In this document: piece by piece, positions 25,775 through 34,370 of the stretch
Layout: each line of letters begins with the position of its first letter
Numbering within the stretch: position 1 is the first letter of the stretch
Assembly (NCBI RefSeq): GCF_030403745.1
Contig: NZ_JAQMWP010000006.1
Span: 474,857-538,856 of the forward strand
Length of the DNA stretch: 64,000 nucleotides
From: Streptomyces sp. S.PB5
GTDB lineage: Bacteria > Actinomycetota > Actinomycetes > Streptomycetales > Streptomycetaceae
Reading direction: 5' to 3'
Program-made: the position numbers and the translations under genes
Notes under the pieces: model-generated
The model's input: only the letters and a program-made list of their open reading frames with translations
Told to the model about the DNA's origin: nothing
Databases searched by the model: none

Positions 25775-25826
25775 TGGTCCCGTATGCCCAAGTGCGGGCG
25801 TGGATATGCGGAGCGTCCGGTGACTG

Positions 25827-25881
25827 TCGTACGACGGTTCAGAGTTGTCGTACGACGGTTTGTGACCCTCGTACGACGGTT
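25827..25881. repeat. Three copies of TCGTACGACGGTT at exact 21-bp spacing
   Basis: Copies lie at 25827-25839, 25848-25860 and 25869-25881. Each contains the palindrome TCGTACGA, and the 21-bp period places all three on the same face of the helix. They occupy the space between the divergent phosphoesterase and zincin genes. Confidence 0.8.
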
Positions 25882-25901
25882 TCGTACCGGACAATGGCCC
25901 T

Positions 25902-26252
25902 GTGCTGGAGATGACGCGTGAGGAGTTCGAGGAACTGGTCGCCGAGGCGCTGGACCGGATTCCGCCGGAGTTGACGCGGCTGATGGACAACGTCGCGGTG
26001 TTCGTCGAGGACGAACCGCCCGCCGACGATCCTGAGCTGCTCGGGCTCTACGAGGGGACTCCGCTGACCGACCGCGGGGAGTGGTACGCGGGAGTGCTGC
26101 CGGACCGGATCACGATCTACAGGGGGCCGACCCTGCGGATGTGCGAGTCGCGGGAGGAGGTCGTCGCCGAGACCGAGGTCACCGTGGTGCACGAGATCGC
26201 CCATCACTTCGGGATCGACGACGCCCGGCTGCACGCCCTCGGATACGGGTGA
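25902..26252 (+). CDS. Metallopeptidase family protein (zincin-like, DUF1025-type)
   Basis: The 116-residue protein has the HExxH zincin motif in TVVHEIAHHFGIDDARL near the C-terminus and an N-terminal FEELVAEALDRIPPEL, as in the small single-domain minimal zincins widespread in bacteria. No signal peptide is present, so it is probably cytoplasmic. The substrate is unknown. The start is the GTG at 25902 or the ATG at 25911; both lie just after the triple repeat, which may control it. Confidence 0.88.
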   Translation: MLEMTREEFEELVAEALDRIPPELTRLMDNVAVFVEDEPPADDPELLGLYEGTPLTDRGEWYAGVLPDRITIYRGPTLRMCESREEVVAETEVTVVHEIAHHFGIDDARLHALGYG

Positions 26253-26327
26253 GGGTTCGCGTGTCCTCTTGTGGGCGGCGGGAGTTGGAGAGGTTGACTC
26301 CTTCAACCGCCCTCGGAGGTGGCTCCC

Positions 26328-26852
26328 GTGCGCCCCTTGTACGTACCCGTCCGTCTGGCCGCCACGGTGATGGCGGTCGCCGCTGCCGCCGGTTGCATGA
26401 GCGTGGGTGACGACGACGGGGGCAAGAGCGCCAAGCCCTCGCACTCCGCGGGGCACCGGGGCGGCGAGGCGCCGGACGGCGGATCGGCGGTGACGGGCGG
26501 TGGCGGCGGGTACGGCGTCGCCGGGGCCGACGGCAAGCACGGGAAGAAGAAGGGCAAGGGCAAGGGCAAGGACGGGGAGTCGGCGTCGCCGTCCGCCTCG
26601 GCGTCCGGGACGGCCAGTGCGTCGCCCTCGGCGGAGCCCAAGCCCGGCAAGTCCGACAAGCCCAAGCCGACGCCGACCAAGACACCGCCCACCCCGACGA
26701 AGACGCCCGAGCCGGAGCCGACACCGACCCCGACGCCCGAGCCGCCCTCCCCGACGCCCACCGTCGCCGAGCCGTCCTCCTCCGCGCACCAGGAGACCGG
26801 GGCGCAGCTGGCCCAGCGGGAGCCGGCGCCGGCGGCGGGGACTCCGGCGTAG
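26328..26852 (+). CDS. Low-complexity lipoprotein, Lys/Gly- and Pro/Thr-rich
   Basis: Starting at the GTG at 26328 (GGAGG 8 nt upstream), the 174-residue product has a signal sequence and a lipobox-like AAAAGC at about residue 23. A basic KKGKGKGKD block and a long PT/PS-rich region follow. There is no catalytic domain. It may be a cell-wall-spanning surface lipoprotein. An upstream GTG at 26319 overlaps the ribosome-binding site and is less likely. Confidence 0.7.
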   Translation: MRPLYVPVRLAATVMAVAAAAGCMSVGDDDGGKSAKPSHSAGHRGGEAPDGGSAVTGGGGGYGVAGADGKHGKKKGKGKGKDGESASPSASASGTASASPSAEPKPGKSDKPKPTPTKTPPTPTKTPEPEPTPTPTPEPPSPTPTVAEPSSSAHQETGAQLAQREPAPAAGTPA

Positions 26853-26882
26853 TTGATGTGCGTCACATCGGTGGGGTTCGGT

Positions 26883-26912
26883 TTGCCTTCACGGGTGGTG
26901 GGTGCGTATGGT
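26883..26912 (+). promoter_or_regulatory. Predicted promoter of the DEAD-box helicase gene
   Basis: TTGCCT (26883-26888) and TATGGT (26907-26912) are separated by 18 bp. Initiation near 26919 would give an mRNA leader of about 150 nt. Confidence 0.5.
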
Positions 26913-26918
26913 TATAGA

Positions 26919-27071
26919 TCGTTTGATTCATTTGCCCGGCGCCAACGCAGAAGCGCGCCGTGTGGCGCGTTCTCTCCCTTGCCGTGGCTGACCGCATAGA
27001 GGCGGTCGTATTGCGAAATCACGGAGTTGACGGGCGCGTGCCGACGAGACTCCGGAAGGTTTCGCTTACGC
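26919..27071 (+). promoter_or_regulatory. Structured 5' leader of the DEAD-box helicase mRNA
   Basis: Two hairpins are evident: an 8-bp GC stem with loop GTGT (26952-26971) and a 6-bp GACCGC/GCGGTC stem with a 6-nt loop (26990-27007). Long leaders are common for cold-induced RNA helicases; autoregulation is an inference. I matched no Rfam family by eye. Confidence 0.45.
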
Positions 27072-29186
27072 ATGTCCATTTCCAGTTCTGATCACGTTGT
27101 CCTGCCCGAGAACGACGAGGCCGAGGCCGTAGCGGCGCTCGAGGCCGTCGACTCCGGCGACACCGCCGAGTCCACCGACTTCGGCGAGAAGACCCCCGAG
27201 ATCACCTTCGCCGACCTCGGTCTCCCCGAGGGCGTCGTGCGCAAGCTCGCCCAGAACAACGTGACCGTCCCCTTCCCGATCCAGGCCGCGACCATCCCGG
27301 ACGCCCTGGCCGGCAAGGACATCCTCGGCCGTGGCCGCACCGGCTCCGGCAAGACCCTCTCCTTCGGTCTGCCGACCCTGGCGCGTCTCGCCGGCGGCCG
27401 CACCGAGCGCCACAAGCCCCGCGCGGTCATCCTCACCCCGACCCGTGAGCTCGCCATGCAGGTGGCGGACGCCCTCCAGCCCTACGGCGACGTCCTCGGC
27501 CTGAAGATGAAGGTCGTCTGCGGCGGTACGTCCATGGGCAACCAGATCTACGCCCTGGAGCGCGGCGTCGACATCCTCGTCGCCACCCCGGGCCGACTGC
27601 GCGACATCATCAACCGCGGCGCCTGCTCCCTGGAGGACGTCCAGGTCGCCGTCCTCGACGAGGCCGACCAGATGTCCGACCTGGGCTTCCTGCCCGAGGT
27701 CACCGAGCTCCTCGACCAGGTCCCGGCCGGCGGCCAGCGGATGCTGTTCTCGGCCACGATGGAGAACGAGATCTCCACGCTGGTCAAGCGCTACCTGAGC
27801 AACCCGGTCACGCACGAGGTCGACAGCGCCCAGGGCAACGTCACGACGATGTCGCACCACATCCTCATCGTGAAGCCCAAGGACAAGGCGCCGGTCACCG
27901 CGGCCATCGCCTCCCGCAAGGGCCGCACCATCATCTTCGTCCGCACCCAGCTGGGCGCGGACCGTATCGCCGAGCAGCTGCGCGAGGCGGGCGTGAAGGC
28001 CGACGCGCTGCACGGCGGCATGACCCAGGGCGCCCGCACCCGGACGCTGGCCGACTTCAAGGACGGGTACGTCAACGCCCTCGTCGCCACCGACGTCGCC
28101 GCGCGCGGTATTCACGTCGACGGCATCGACCTGGTGCTCAACGTGGATCCGGCGGGCGACCACAAGGACTACCTGCACCGCGCCGGCCGTACGGCCCGTG
28201 CGGGTCGCACCGGCACGGTCGTCTCCCTGTCCCTGCCGCACCAGCGCCGCCAGATCTTCCGCCTCATGGAGGACGCGGGCGTCGACGCCGGGCGTCACAT
28301 CATCCAGGGCGCCGGCGCCTTCGACCCCGAGGTCGCCGAGATCACCGGTGCCCGGTCGATGACCGAGGTCCAGGCCGAGTCCGCGGGCAACGCCGCGCAG
28401 CAGGCCGAGCGCGAGGTCGCCTCCCTGACCAAGCAGCTGGAGCGGGCGCAGCGGCGCGCGACCGAGCTGCGCGAGGAGGCCGACCGGCTCGTCGCCCGGG
28501 CCGCCCGTGACCGCGGTGAGGACCCGGAGGCGGCGGTGGCCGAGGCGCAGGCCGCGGCGGTCGTCGAGGCCGTGTCCGTGCCCGAGCAGCCGACGGCGCA
28601 GGAGGCCGACCGGGCCGAGGCCCCGTCGACGTACGAGCGCCGTGACGACCGTGGCGGGTTCCGCCGTGACGAGCGTCGGGACGACCGTGGTGGCCGTTCC
28701 TTCGAGCGCCGTGACGACCGTGGTGGCCGTGGGTTCGAGCGTCGGGACAACGACCGCGGTGGGTTCAACCGTGACCGTGGCGAGCGTGGGTTCGAGCGTC
28801 GTGACAACGACCGTGGCGGGTTCCGCCGTGACGAGCGTCGGGACGACCGTGGTGGCCGTTCCTTCGAGCGCCGCGATGACCGTGGTGGCCGTGGGTTCGA
28901 GCGTCGTGACAACGACCGTGGCGGCTTCCGCCGCGACGACCGTCCGTCCGACCGTCCGTCCGACCGCCCGGCCGGCCGTGGCTTCGAGCGCCGTGACGAC
29001 CGTGGCGGCCACCGTGGCAGCGACCGCCCCTTCAACCGCGACCGCCGCGACGACCGCCCGGGCTTCCGCTCCGGCGGCCACGAGCGCCCCTACGGCCGCC
29101 GCGACGACCACCGCGGCACGGGTTCGGGTTCCGGTTCTTCCTTCGGGCGTCGGGATGAGAAGCCGCGTTGGAAGCGCAACGGCTGA
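27072..29186 (+). CDS. DEAD-box RNA helicase with Arg/Gly-rich C-terminal tail
   Basis: The 704-residue protein has all DEAD motifs: Q region FPIQAATIPDAL, motif I GRTGSGKT (88-95), PTRELAMQ, VLDEADQM, FSAT, HGGMTQGAR, ATDVAARGIH and HRAGRTARAGRTG. A coiled segment (about 440-490) leads to a tail of repeated DDRGG, RRDDRGGR and FERRD units from about 515 to the end, an RGG-like RNA-binding or condensate-forming tract. The ATG at 27072 gives MSISSSDHVVLPEN. It probably acts in ribosome biogenesis and cold adaptation. A UUCG-capped terminator follows. Confidence 0.95.
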   Translation: MSISSSDHVVLPENDEAEAVAALEAVDSGDTAESTDFGEKTPEITFADLGLPEGVVRKLAQNNVTVPFPIQAATIPDALAGKDILGRGRTGSGKTLSFGLPTLARLAGGRTERHKPRAVILTPTRELAMQVADALQPYGDVLGLKMKVVCGGTSMGNQIYALERGVDILVATPGRLRDIINRGACSLEDVQVAVLDEADQMSDLGFLPEVTELLDQVPAGGQRMLFSATMENEISTLVKRYLSNPVTHEVDSAQGNVTTMSHHILIVKPKDKAPVTAAIASRKGRTIIFVRTQLGADRIAEQLREAGVKADALHGGMTQGARTRTLADFKDGYVNALVATDVAARGIHVDGIDLVLNVDPAGDHKDYLHRAGRTARAGRTGTVVSLSLPHQRRQIFRLMEDAGVDAGRHIIQGAGAFDPEVAEITGARSMTEVQAESAGNAAQQAEREVASLTKQLERAQRRATELREEADRLVARAARDRGEDPEAAVAEAQAAAVVEAVSVPEQPTAQEADRAEAPSTYERRDDRGGFRRDERRDDRGGRSFERRDDRGGRGFERRDNDRGGFNRDRGERGFERRDNDRGGFRRDERRDDRGGRSFERRDDRGGRGFERRDNDRGGFRRDDRPSDRPSDRPAGRGFERRDDRGGHRGSDRPFNRDRRDDRPGFRSGGHERPYGRRDDHRGTGSGSGSSFGRRDEKPRWKRNG

Positions 29187-29204
29187 CGCCGGCTGAGCTG
29201 ACCC

Positions 29205-29242
29205 GGAAGGGCCCGTACGACTTCGGTCGTGCGGGCCCTTCC
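29205..29242 (+). terminator. UUCG-capped terminator after the DEAD-box gene
   Basis: A 17-bp stem with one G-T pair (GGAAGGGCCCGTACGAC and complement) closed by TTCG. No strong T run follows. Confidence 0.85.
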
Positions 29243-29409
29243 GCCGTTTCGTGCGCGGCTGCGGCCGCGGGTGCGTTGGGGCAGAGAACGCTCTCCGGCC
29301 CGCTGCGAGAGGGCTGTAAGATCAGCCGACTTCTGAGAGGGATGTGACGGCCGGGGCCGGGGAGCCCAGTGTGAGCCGCTTCCTCTCGTGCTTCTGGGGA
29401 GGGTTCATC

Positions 29410-32400
29410 TTGGCTCGTCATGCCTTCGTACGGCTGCTGGGGGCGTCCGCGATACTCGCTGCCGGTCTGAGCCCGCTGCTGCCGTTCTCCGCTGCCGCGG
29501 ACACCGCGCAGGAGACGGTGGTGCCGGCGACGTTCCGGGATCAGTACACGGGGGCGAGCCTCACCGACTACGCCACCACCTACGGCGGTGACGGCACGGG
29601 CAGTCAGGGCGTCTTCCACCGGCTGGAGGGCCACTCAGGGGTGGTGTGGACGCGTTACGCCGACGGCAGGACCTTCAACGCCCCGGCCCCCACCGGGGGT
29701 TCGTACGTCACCAGGGGGACGGGCGACGACGTCCTGGCGCACCTCTACACCGGCGGCAGGGTGGACCTGTGGAACGCCGGCGAGGGAACGACCAGCACCA
29801 TTCAGGTGCCCGCGGGGCACACCATGGCGTCCGGGATCTTCGGTGACACCGTCGTCACCTTCGAGAACATCACCGCCGAGGACGGCACCACGACCCGGGT
29901 CACCCATCTGCTGAGCGCGGCCCCCGACGGCAGCACGCGGGACGTGGTCGTCAGGGGCATGCCCGCGGGGCTCAAGATCGGCTCACCCCTGCGCGGTGAC
30001 GCCACGGGACTCCTCTTCACCGCCGGGCTCGAGGGCACGATCCGGACGGTGGCCGTCGATCCGGCGACCGGCCTGGTCCAGAGCTGGACGCAGCCCCGCC
30101 CCAGTGGGAACCCCTACGTCGAGATCTCGCCCGACTACCTGGTCCACTACGCGGGACGGGCCTCCTCGAAGGTCTACGTGTACTCCCGCGCCGACCTCTC
30201 GGCGGCCCCCGTCGAAGTGACCCTCGACAATGCCGAGGCCACCTACCCCGCGAGCGACCTCTCGGTGGTCGGCGGCTGGATCGTGCACCAGCCCGCCGGC
30301 AGGGCCGCGGTGACCGCGGTTCCCATCGCGGGCGGCGACCCGGTCACCCTGCTCCCCGCCGCCAACGCCGGCATCTCCGCCTCACCGAGCGGCAACTCCG
30401 TCGTCATCGGCCGCACCGGCTCCGACGACTGGGGCATCCATCGCATCCACGGCGACGAGACCGGCAAGCCCGTCGTCACGCTCGTCAAGGCGCTGCCGAA
30501 ACCGCCGTACGCCATCCAGGGGCTCGCTCTGGAGCAGGGGCGGCTCCTGGTCGCGGACGAGAGCTGGGGCAGCACGCGCGACACTTACGTCCGGACCGTC
30601 GCCGCGACCGGAACTCCCGCATTCGGTGCGCGTTCCTCGTACGACGGGACCGACGTGATGCTCTACGACTGCCCGGAGCAGGAGGGCGGCTGCCGGATTT
30701 TCGGCACTGCCGACAACCGTGCCGTCTGGCTCTCCGATTACTCGGAGACCTCCGACCGGCTGGTCGCCAACGGGCCGGCGCAGTACGGCTACTGGGCCGT
30801 GAACGTCCCGCAGGGCGGACGCATCACCGACGTCTCCGGGCAGTACCTGATCCACACGACCGCGACCCAGCAGATCGTCCTCAAGCTCGGCGACACCTCC
30901 GGCCCCAAGGTGACCCGTGCCCCCGGTGCCGCCGCCCTCGACGGTGACGTCCTGTGGACGGCGGGCGCGACTCCCGGCACGGTGACGGCGTACAACCTGA
31001 GCACGAAGAAGACCACCGAGACGCTGACGACCGACGCCGGCTGCACCCCCACCGAACTCCAGGCCCTCGGCCGCTATCTGTACTGGACGTGCGACGGCAA
31101 GGCGGGTGTGTACGACCGTTCGACGGCCACGTCCGTGCCGGTCCCCGTCGGCGAGGCCAAGCTCGGTGACGGGTATGTCGTCACGCACGACAAGGCCGCC
31201 GGAAAGCTGGTGCTGACGACGGTCGCCGGCGGGACCGCGTCCGGCCGGGTCATCGGCGACCTCCCCGACACCGGGGTCTCGCAGCGCGATGTGCGGTGGA
31301 CGGTGGACGAGGCGGGCGCCAACGCGGCCTACGCCGACGACCGGGAGCAGGTGCACCTCGTGCCCTCCGGGGTGCCGCAGCAGCCATTGCGGCTCCTCGC
31401 GCCGGTCACGGCGAACCCGTTCGTCTCGGCGAGCACGATCGACACGGTCCCGGACACCCTGGCCACCGTCCTGCTGTCGAAGCCGTCCTCCGACTGGGCC
31501 CTGACCGCGCGCAACCGCGCGACCGGCAAGACCTACACGGACGGCCGGGACGGCACGGCCGCGCGCGGTGAGCTGACCGTCGGCTGGCACGGTGCCGACT
31601 CCACGAGGACCGGGGACGCGTTCGCGCCGAACGGCACCTACGACTGGACCCTCACCGTCACCCCCGCGGACGGCGTCGGCGATCCGCTGACCGTCAAGGG
31701 CACGGCCCGGCTGACCAAGGCCGAGCCCGTACGCCACGACCACATCGGCGACGACGGCATCGGCGACCTGCTCACCCTCAACTCCTCCGGCGGCCTGACC
31801 TTCCAGCACGGCACCGGCAAGGGCACGTTCGCGGGGAAGACCACCGGCGCCGGCTGGCCGACGGGCGCGAGGTTCGTCCCGGTCGGCGATCTGAGCGGGG
31901 ACCGCTGCAACGACGTCCTCGTCCGCTACAGCTCGGGCGCGCTGCGGCTCTACAAGCCGGGCTGCGGCGCGGAGCTGACACCGTCCACGGCGTACACGAC
32001 GCTCGGCAGCTCCGGCTGGACGCAGTACGACGTACTGACCGCGCCGGGTGACGTGAACGGCGACCGCCTCCCCGACCTGATCGCCCGCAACGCCTCCACC
32101 GGCGCCGTCTACCTCTACAAGGGCACGGGTACCGGCAAGCTCTCCGCGCGCATGAAGCTCTACGACAACTGGAAGACGTACAAGAAGGTTGTGGGCGCCG
32201 GGGACCTCAACGGTGACGGTGTCGGGGATCTGCTCGCGCAGGACAAGTCGAACAACCTGTACCGGTACTACGGCAAGGGCAACGGGACGTTCACGGCCCG
32301 GGCGAAGGTCTTCTCGAACTGGGGCGGCTCCTACAACGTGGTCGTCGGGGTCGGGGACATCACCGGGGACGGCAAGGCGGACCTGGTCTCCCGGGACACC

Positions 32401-32499
32401 GCGGGCAACCTCTGGCGCAACAACGGCAACGGCAAGGGGTCGTTCGGGGCGCGGACGAAGATCGCCACCGGCTGGCAGGGCTACAAGGGCATTTTTTAG
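29410..32499 (+). CDS. Large secreted FG-GAP/VCBS repeat protein
   Basis: The product (about 1029 residues from the TTG at 29410) has a signal peptide ending near PFSAAADT. A beta-propeller-like region of about 700 residues follows, then C-terminal FG-GAP/VCBS repeats with calcium-type loops (GDDGIGDLLT, GDVNGDRLPDL, GDLNGDGVGDLL, GDITGDGKADLV). Such proteins are exported, Ca-binding and often adhesive or polysaccharide-associated; no enzymatic domain is seen. The TTG follows GGAGGG and starts directly at the signal peptide. GTG starts at 29371 and 29344 would add about 13 or 22 residues and cannot be excluded. Confidence 0.85.
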   Translation: MARHAFVRLLGASAILAAGLSPLLPFSAAADTAQETVVPATFRDQYTGASLTDYATTYGGDGTGSQGVFHRLEGHSGVVWTRYADGRTFNAPAPTGGSYVTRGTGDDVLAHLYTGGRVDLWNAGEGTTSTIQVPAGHTMASGIFGDTVVTFENITAEDGTTTRVTHLLSAAPDGSTRDVVVRGMPAGLKIGSPLRGDATGLLFTAGLEGTIRTVAVDPATGLVQSWTQPRPSGNPYVEISPDYLVHYAGRASSKVYVYSRADLSAAPVEVTLDNAEATYPASDLSVVGGWIVHQPAGRAAVTAVPIAGGDPVTLLPAANAGISASPSGNSVVIGRTGSDDWGIHRIHGDETGKPVVTLVKALPKPPYAIQGLALEQGRLLVADESWGSTRDTYVRTVAATGTPAFGARSSYDGTDVMLYDCPEQEGGCRIFGTADNRAVWLSDYSETSDRLVANGPAQYGYWAVNVPQGGRITDVSGQYLIHTTATQQIVLKLGDTSGPKVTRAPGAAALDGDVLWTAGATPGTVTAYNLSTKKTTETLTTDAGCTPTELQALGRYLYWTCDGKAGVYDRSTATSVPVPVGEAKLGDGYVVTHDKAAGKLVLTTVAGGTASGRVIGDLPDTGVSQRDVRWTVDEAGANAAYADDREQVHLVPSGVPQQPLRLLAPVTANPFVSASTIDTVPDTLATVLLSKPSSDWALTARNRATGKTYTDGRDGTAARGELTVGWHGADSTRTGDAFAPNGTYDWTLTVTPADGVGDPLTVKGTARLTKAEPVRHDHIGDDGIGDLLTLNSSGGLTFQHGTGKGTFAGKTTGAGWPTGARFVPVGDLSGDRCNDVLVRYSSGALRLYKPGCGAELTPSTAYTTLGSSGWTQYDVLTAPGDVNGDRLPDLIARNASTGAVYLYKGTGTGKLSARMKLYDNWKTYKKVVGAGDLNGDGVGDLLAQDKSNNLYRYYGKGNGTFTARAKVFSNWGGSYNVVVGVGDITGDGKADLVSRDTAGNLWRNNGNGKGSFGARTKIATGWQGYKGIF

Positions 32500-32547
32500 C
32501 CATGCTGTGACGTGTGTCACGCCCCCGGTGAGGGAATCGCTGGGGGC

Positions 32548-34101
32548 ATGACAGAAGACGACATAGCGAGTGGGCAGTCGGGGGTCTCCGTACTCTCCGA
32601 TGAGGAACGCCTTGCCCAGCTCGGCTACACACAGGTTCTGGCCCGCCGTATGTCGGCGTTCTCCAACTACGCGGTCTCCTTCACGATCATCTCGGTCCTG
32701 TCGGGGTGCCTGACGCTGTACCTGTTCGGCATGAACACCGGCGGCCCCGCGGTGATCACATGGGGATGGGTCGCCGTCGGGCTGATGACGCTGTTCGTCG
32801 GGCTCTCGATGGCGGAGATCTGCTCGGCGTACCCGACCTCGGCGGGCCTGTACTTCTGGGCGCACCGGCTGGCGCCCCCGCGGACGGCGGCGGCCTGGGC
32901 GTGGTTCACGGGCTGGTTCAACGTGCTCGGGCAGGTCGCGGTGACCGCCGGCATCGACTTCGGGGCGGCGTCCTTCCTGGGCGCCTACCTGAACCTCCAG
33001 TTCGACTTCGAGGTGACGCCGGGGCGGACGATCCTGCTCTTCGCCGGGATCCTCGTCCTGCATGGCCTGCTGAACACCTTCGGCGTGCGGATCGTCGCCC
33101 TCCTCAACAGCGTGAGCGTGTGGTGGCACGTCATCGGCGTCGCGGTGATCGTCGGCGCGCTGACCTTCGTACCCGACCGGCACCAGTCCGCGTCCTTCGT
33201 GTTCACGGAGTTCGTCAACAACACGGGCTGGGGGAGCGGGGTGTACGTGGTCGCGCTCGGCCTGCTGATGGCCCAGTACACCTTCACCGGCTACGACGCC
33301 TCCGCCCATATGACGGAGGAGACCCACGACGCCTCGACGGCCGGACCCAAGGGGATCGTGCAGTCGATCTGGACGTCGTGGATCGCCGGGTTCGTCCTTC
33401 TGCTGGGCTTCACCTTCGCCATCCAGTCCTACGACGGCGCCCTGAACTCCGCGACGGGCGCGCCCCCGGCGCAGATCCTCCTCGACGCGCTGGGCGCCAC
33501 CGCCGGCAAGCTGCTGCTGCTCGTCGTGATCGGGGCCCAGCTGTTCTGCGGGATGGCGTCCGTGACGGCCAACAGCCGCATGATCTACGCCTTCTCCCGC
33601 GACGGTGCCCTGCCCTTCTCGCACATCTGGCACACGGTCAGCCCCCGCACCCGGACGCCCGTCGCGGCGGTGTGGCTGGCGGCGGGCGGTGCGCTCGTCC
33701 TCGGCCTGCCGTACCTGATCAATGTGACGGCGTACGCGGCGGTGACGTCCATCGCCGTCATCGGGCTCTACATCGCGTACGTCATCCCGACGCTGCTGCG
33801 GCTGCGCAAGGGCGAGTCGTTCCAGCGGGGCCCGTGGCACCTGGGCCGCTGGTCCCGGCCGATCGGGATCGTGTCGGTGGTGTGGGTCGGCGTGATCACG
33901 GTCCTGTTCATGCTGCCGCAGGTCTCGCCGGTCACCGCGGAGACCTTCAACTACGCCCCGGTCGCCGTCCTGGCCGTCCTCGGCTTCGCGGCGGCCTGGT
34001 GGTTCGCCTCGGCCCGGCACTGGTTCCTCAACCCCGACCACGAGCGCACCCGGGCCCGCGAAGCCGCCCGCAAGGGGGCGCCCGAACCGGTTGATCCGTG
34101 A
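32548..34101 (+). CDS. APC-family amino acid permease
   Basis: The 517-residue protein has about 12 membrane helices and the APC signature around SMAEICSAYPTSAGLYFW and TGYDASAHMTEETHDAS, features of the GABA/choline/amino-acid permease (BAT1/GabP-like) subgroup. It should import an amino acid or amine by proton symport at the plasma membrane. The ATG at 32548 gives MTEDDIASGQSGVSVL; a 12-residue in-frame upstream extension is open but unlikely. It begins 49 bp after the FG-GAP gene. Confidence 0.93.
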   Translation: MTEDDIASGQSGVSVLSDEERLAQLGYTQVLARRMSAFSNYAVSFTIISVLSGCLTLYLFGMNTGGPAVITWGWVAVGLMTLFVGLSMAEICSAYPTSAGLYFWAHRLAPPRTAAAWAWFTGWFNVLGQVAVTAGIDFGAASFLGAYLNLQFDFEVTPGRTILLFAGILVLHGLLNTFGVRIVALLNSVSVWWHVIGVAVIVGALTFVPDRHQSASFVFTEFVNNTGWGSGVYVVALGLLMAQYTFTGYDASAHMTEETHDASTAGPKGIVQSIWTSWIAGFVLLLGFTFAIQSYDGALNSATGAPPAQILLDALGATAGKLLLLVVIGAQLFCGMASVTANSRMIYAFSRDGALPFSHIWHTVSPRTRTPVAAVWLAAGGALVLGLPYLINVTAYAAVTSIAVIGLYIAYVIPTLLRLRKGESFQRGPWHLGRWSRPIGIVSVVWVGVITVLFMLPQVSPVTAETFNYAPVAVLAVLGFAAAWWFASARHWFLNPDHERTRAREAARKGAPEPVDP

Positions 34102-34201
34102 TCTTTGGGTCCAGTCCCATGCGGTCGGCACGGCCGTGTCACCGATACCCGATCGGAGACACGGCCGCGTCCGGCTATGCTCGGGGAGGCAACATCGCCA
34201 G

Positions 34202-34274
34202 GGCCGTTAGCTCAATTGGCAGAGCAGTGGACTTTTAATCCATTGGTTGTGGGTTCGAGTCCCACACGGCCTAC
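34202..34274 (+). tRNA. tRNA-Lys (anticodon TTT)
   Basis: The 73-nt gene has acceptor GGGCCGT/ACGGCCT (terminal G-T pair), D-loop AATTGGCA, anticodon stem GTGGA/TCCAT with loop CTTTTAA, T-arm GTGGGTTCGAGTCCCAC and discriminator A. It marks the left boundary of the accessory segment that ends at the initiator tRNA. Confidence 0.97.
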
Positions 34275-34370
34275 CGAACGGGTCAGCGGGGAAACCCGTG
34301 TCGACCTGTGGCGCGGCGCTCCGGTCGAACTTGATCGTCCGGGGCGCTTTCGTCGTTCCGGGGCCCCGAC

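Noticed and set aside
30382..34131. Minus-strand open frame of more than 1200 codons spanning the FG-GAP and permease genes
   Set aside because: It crosses two unrelated genes, lacks any recognisable domain and has antisense composition.
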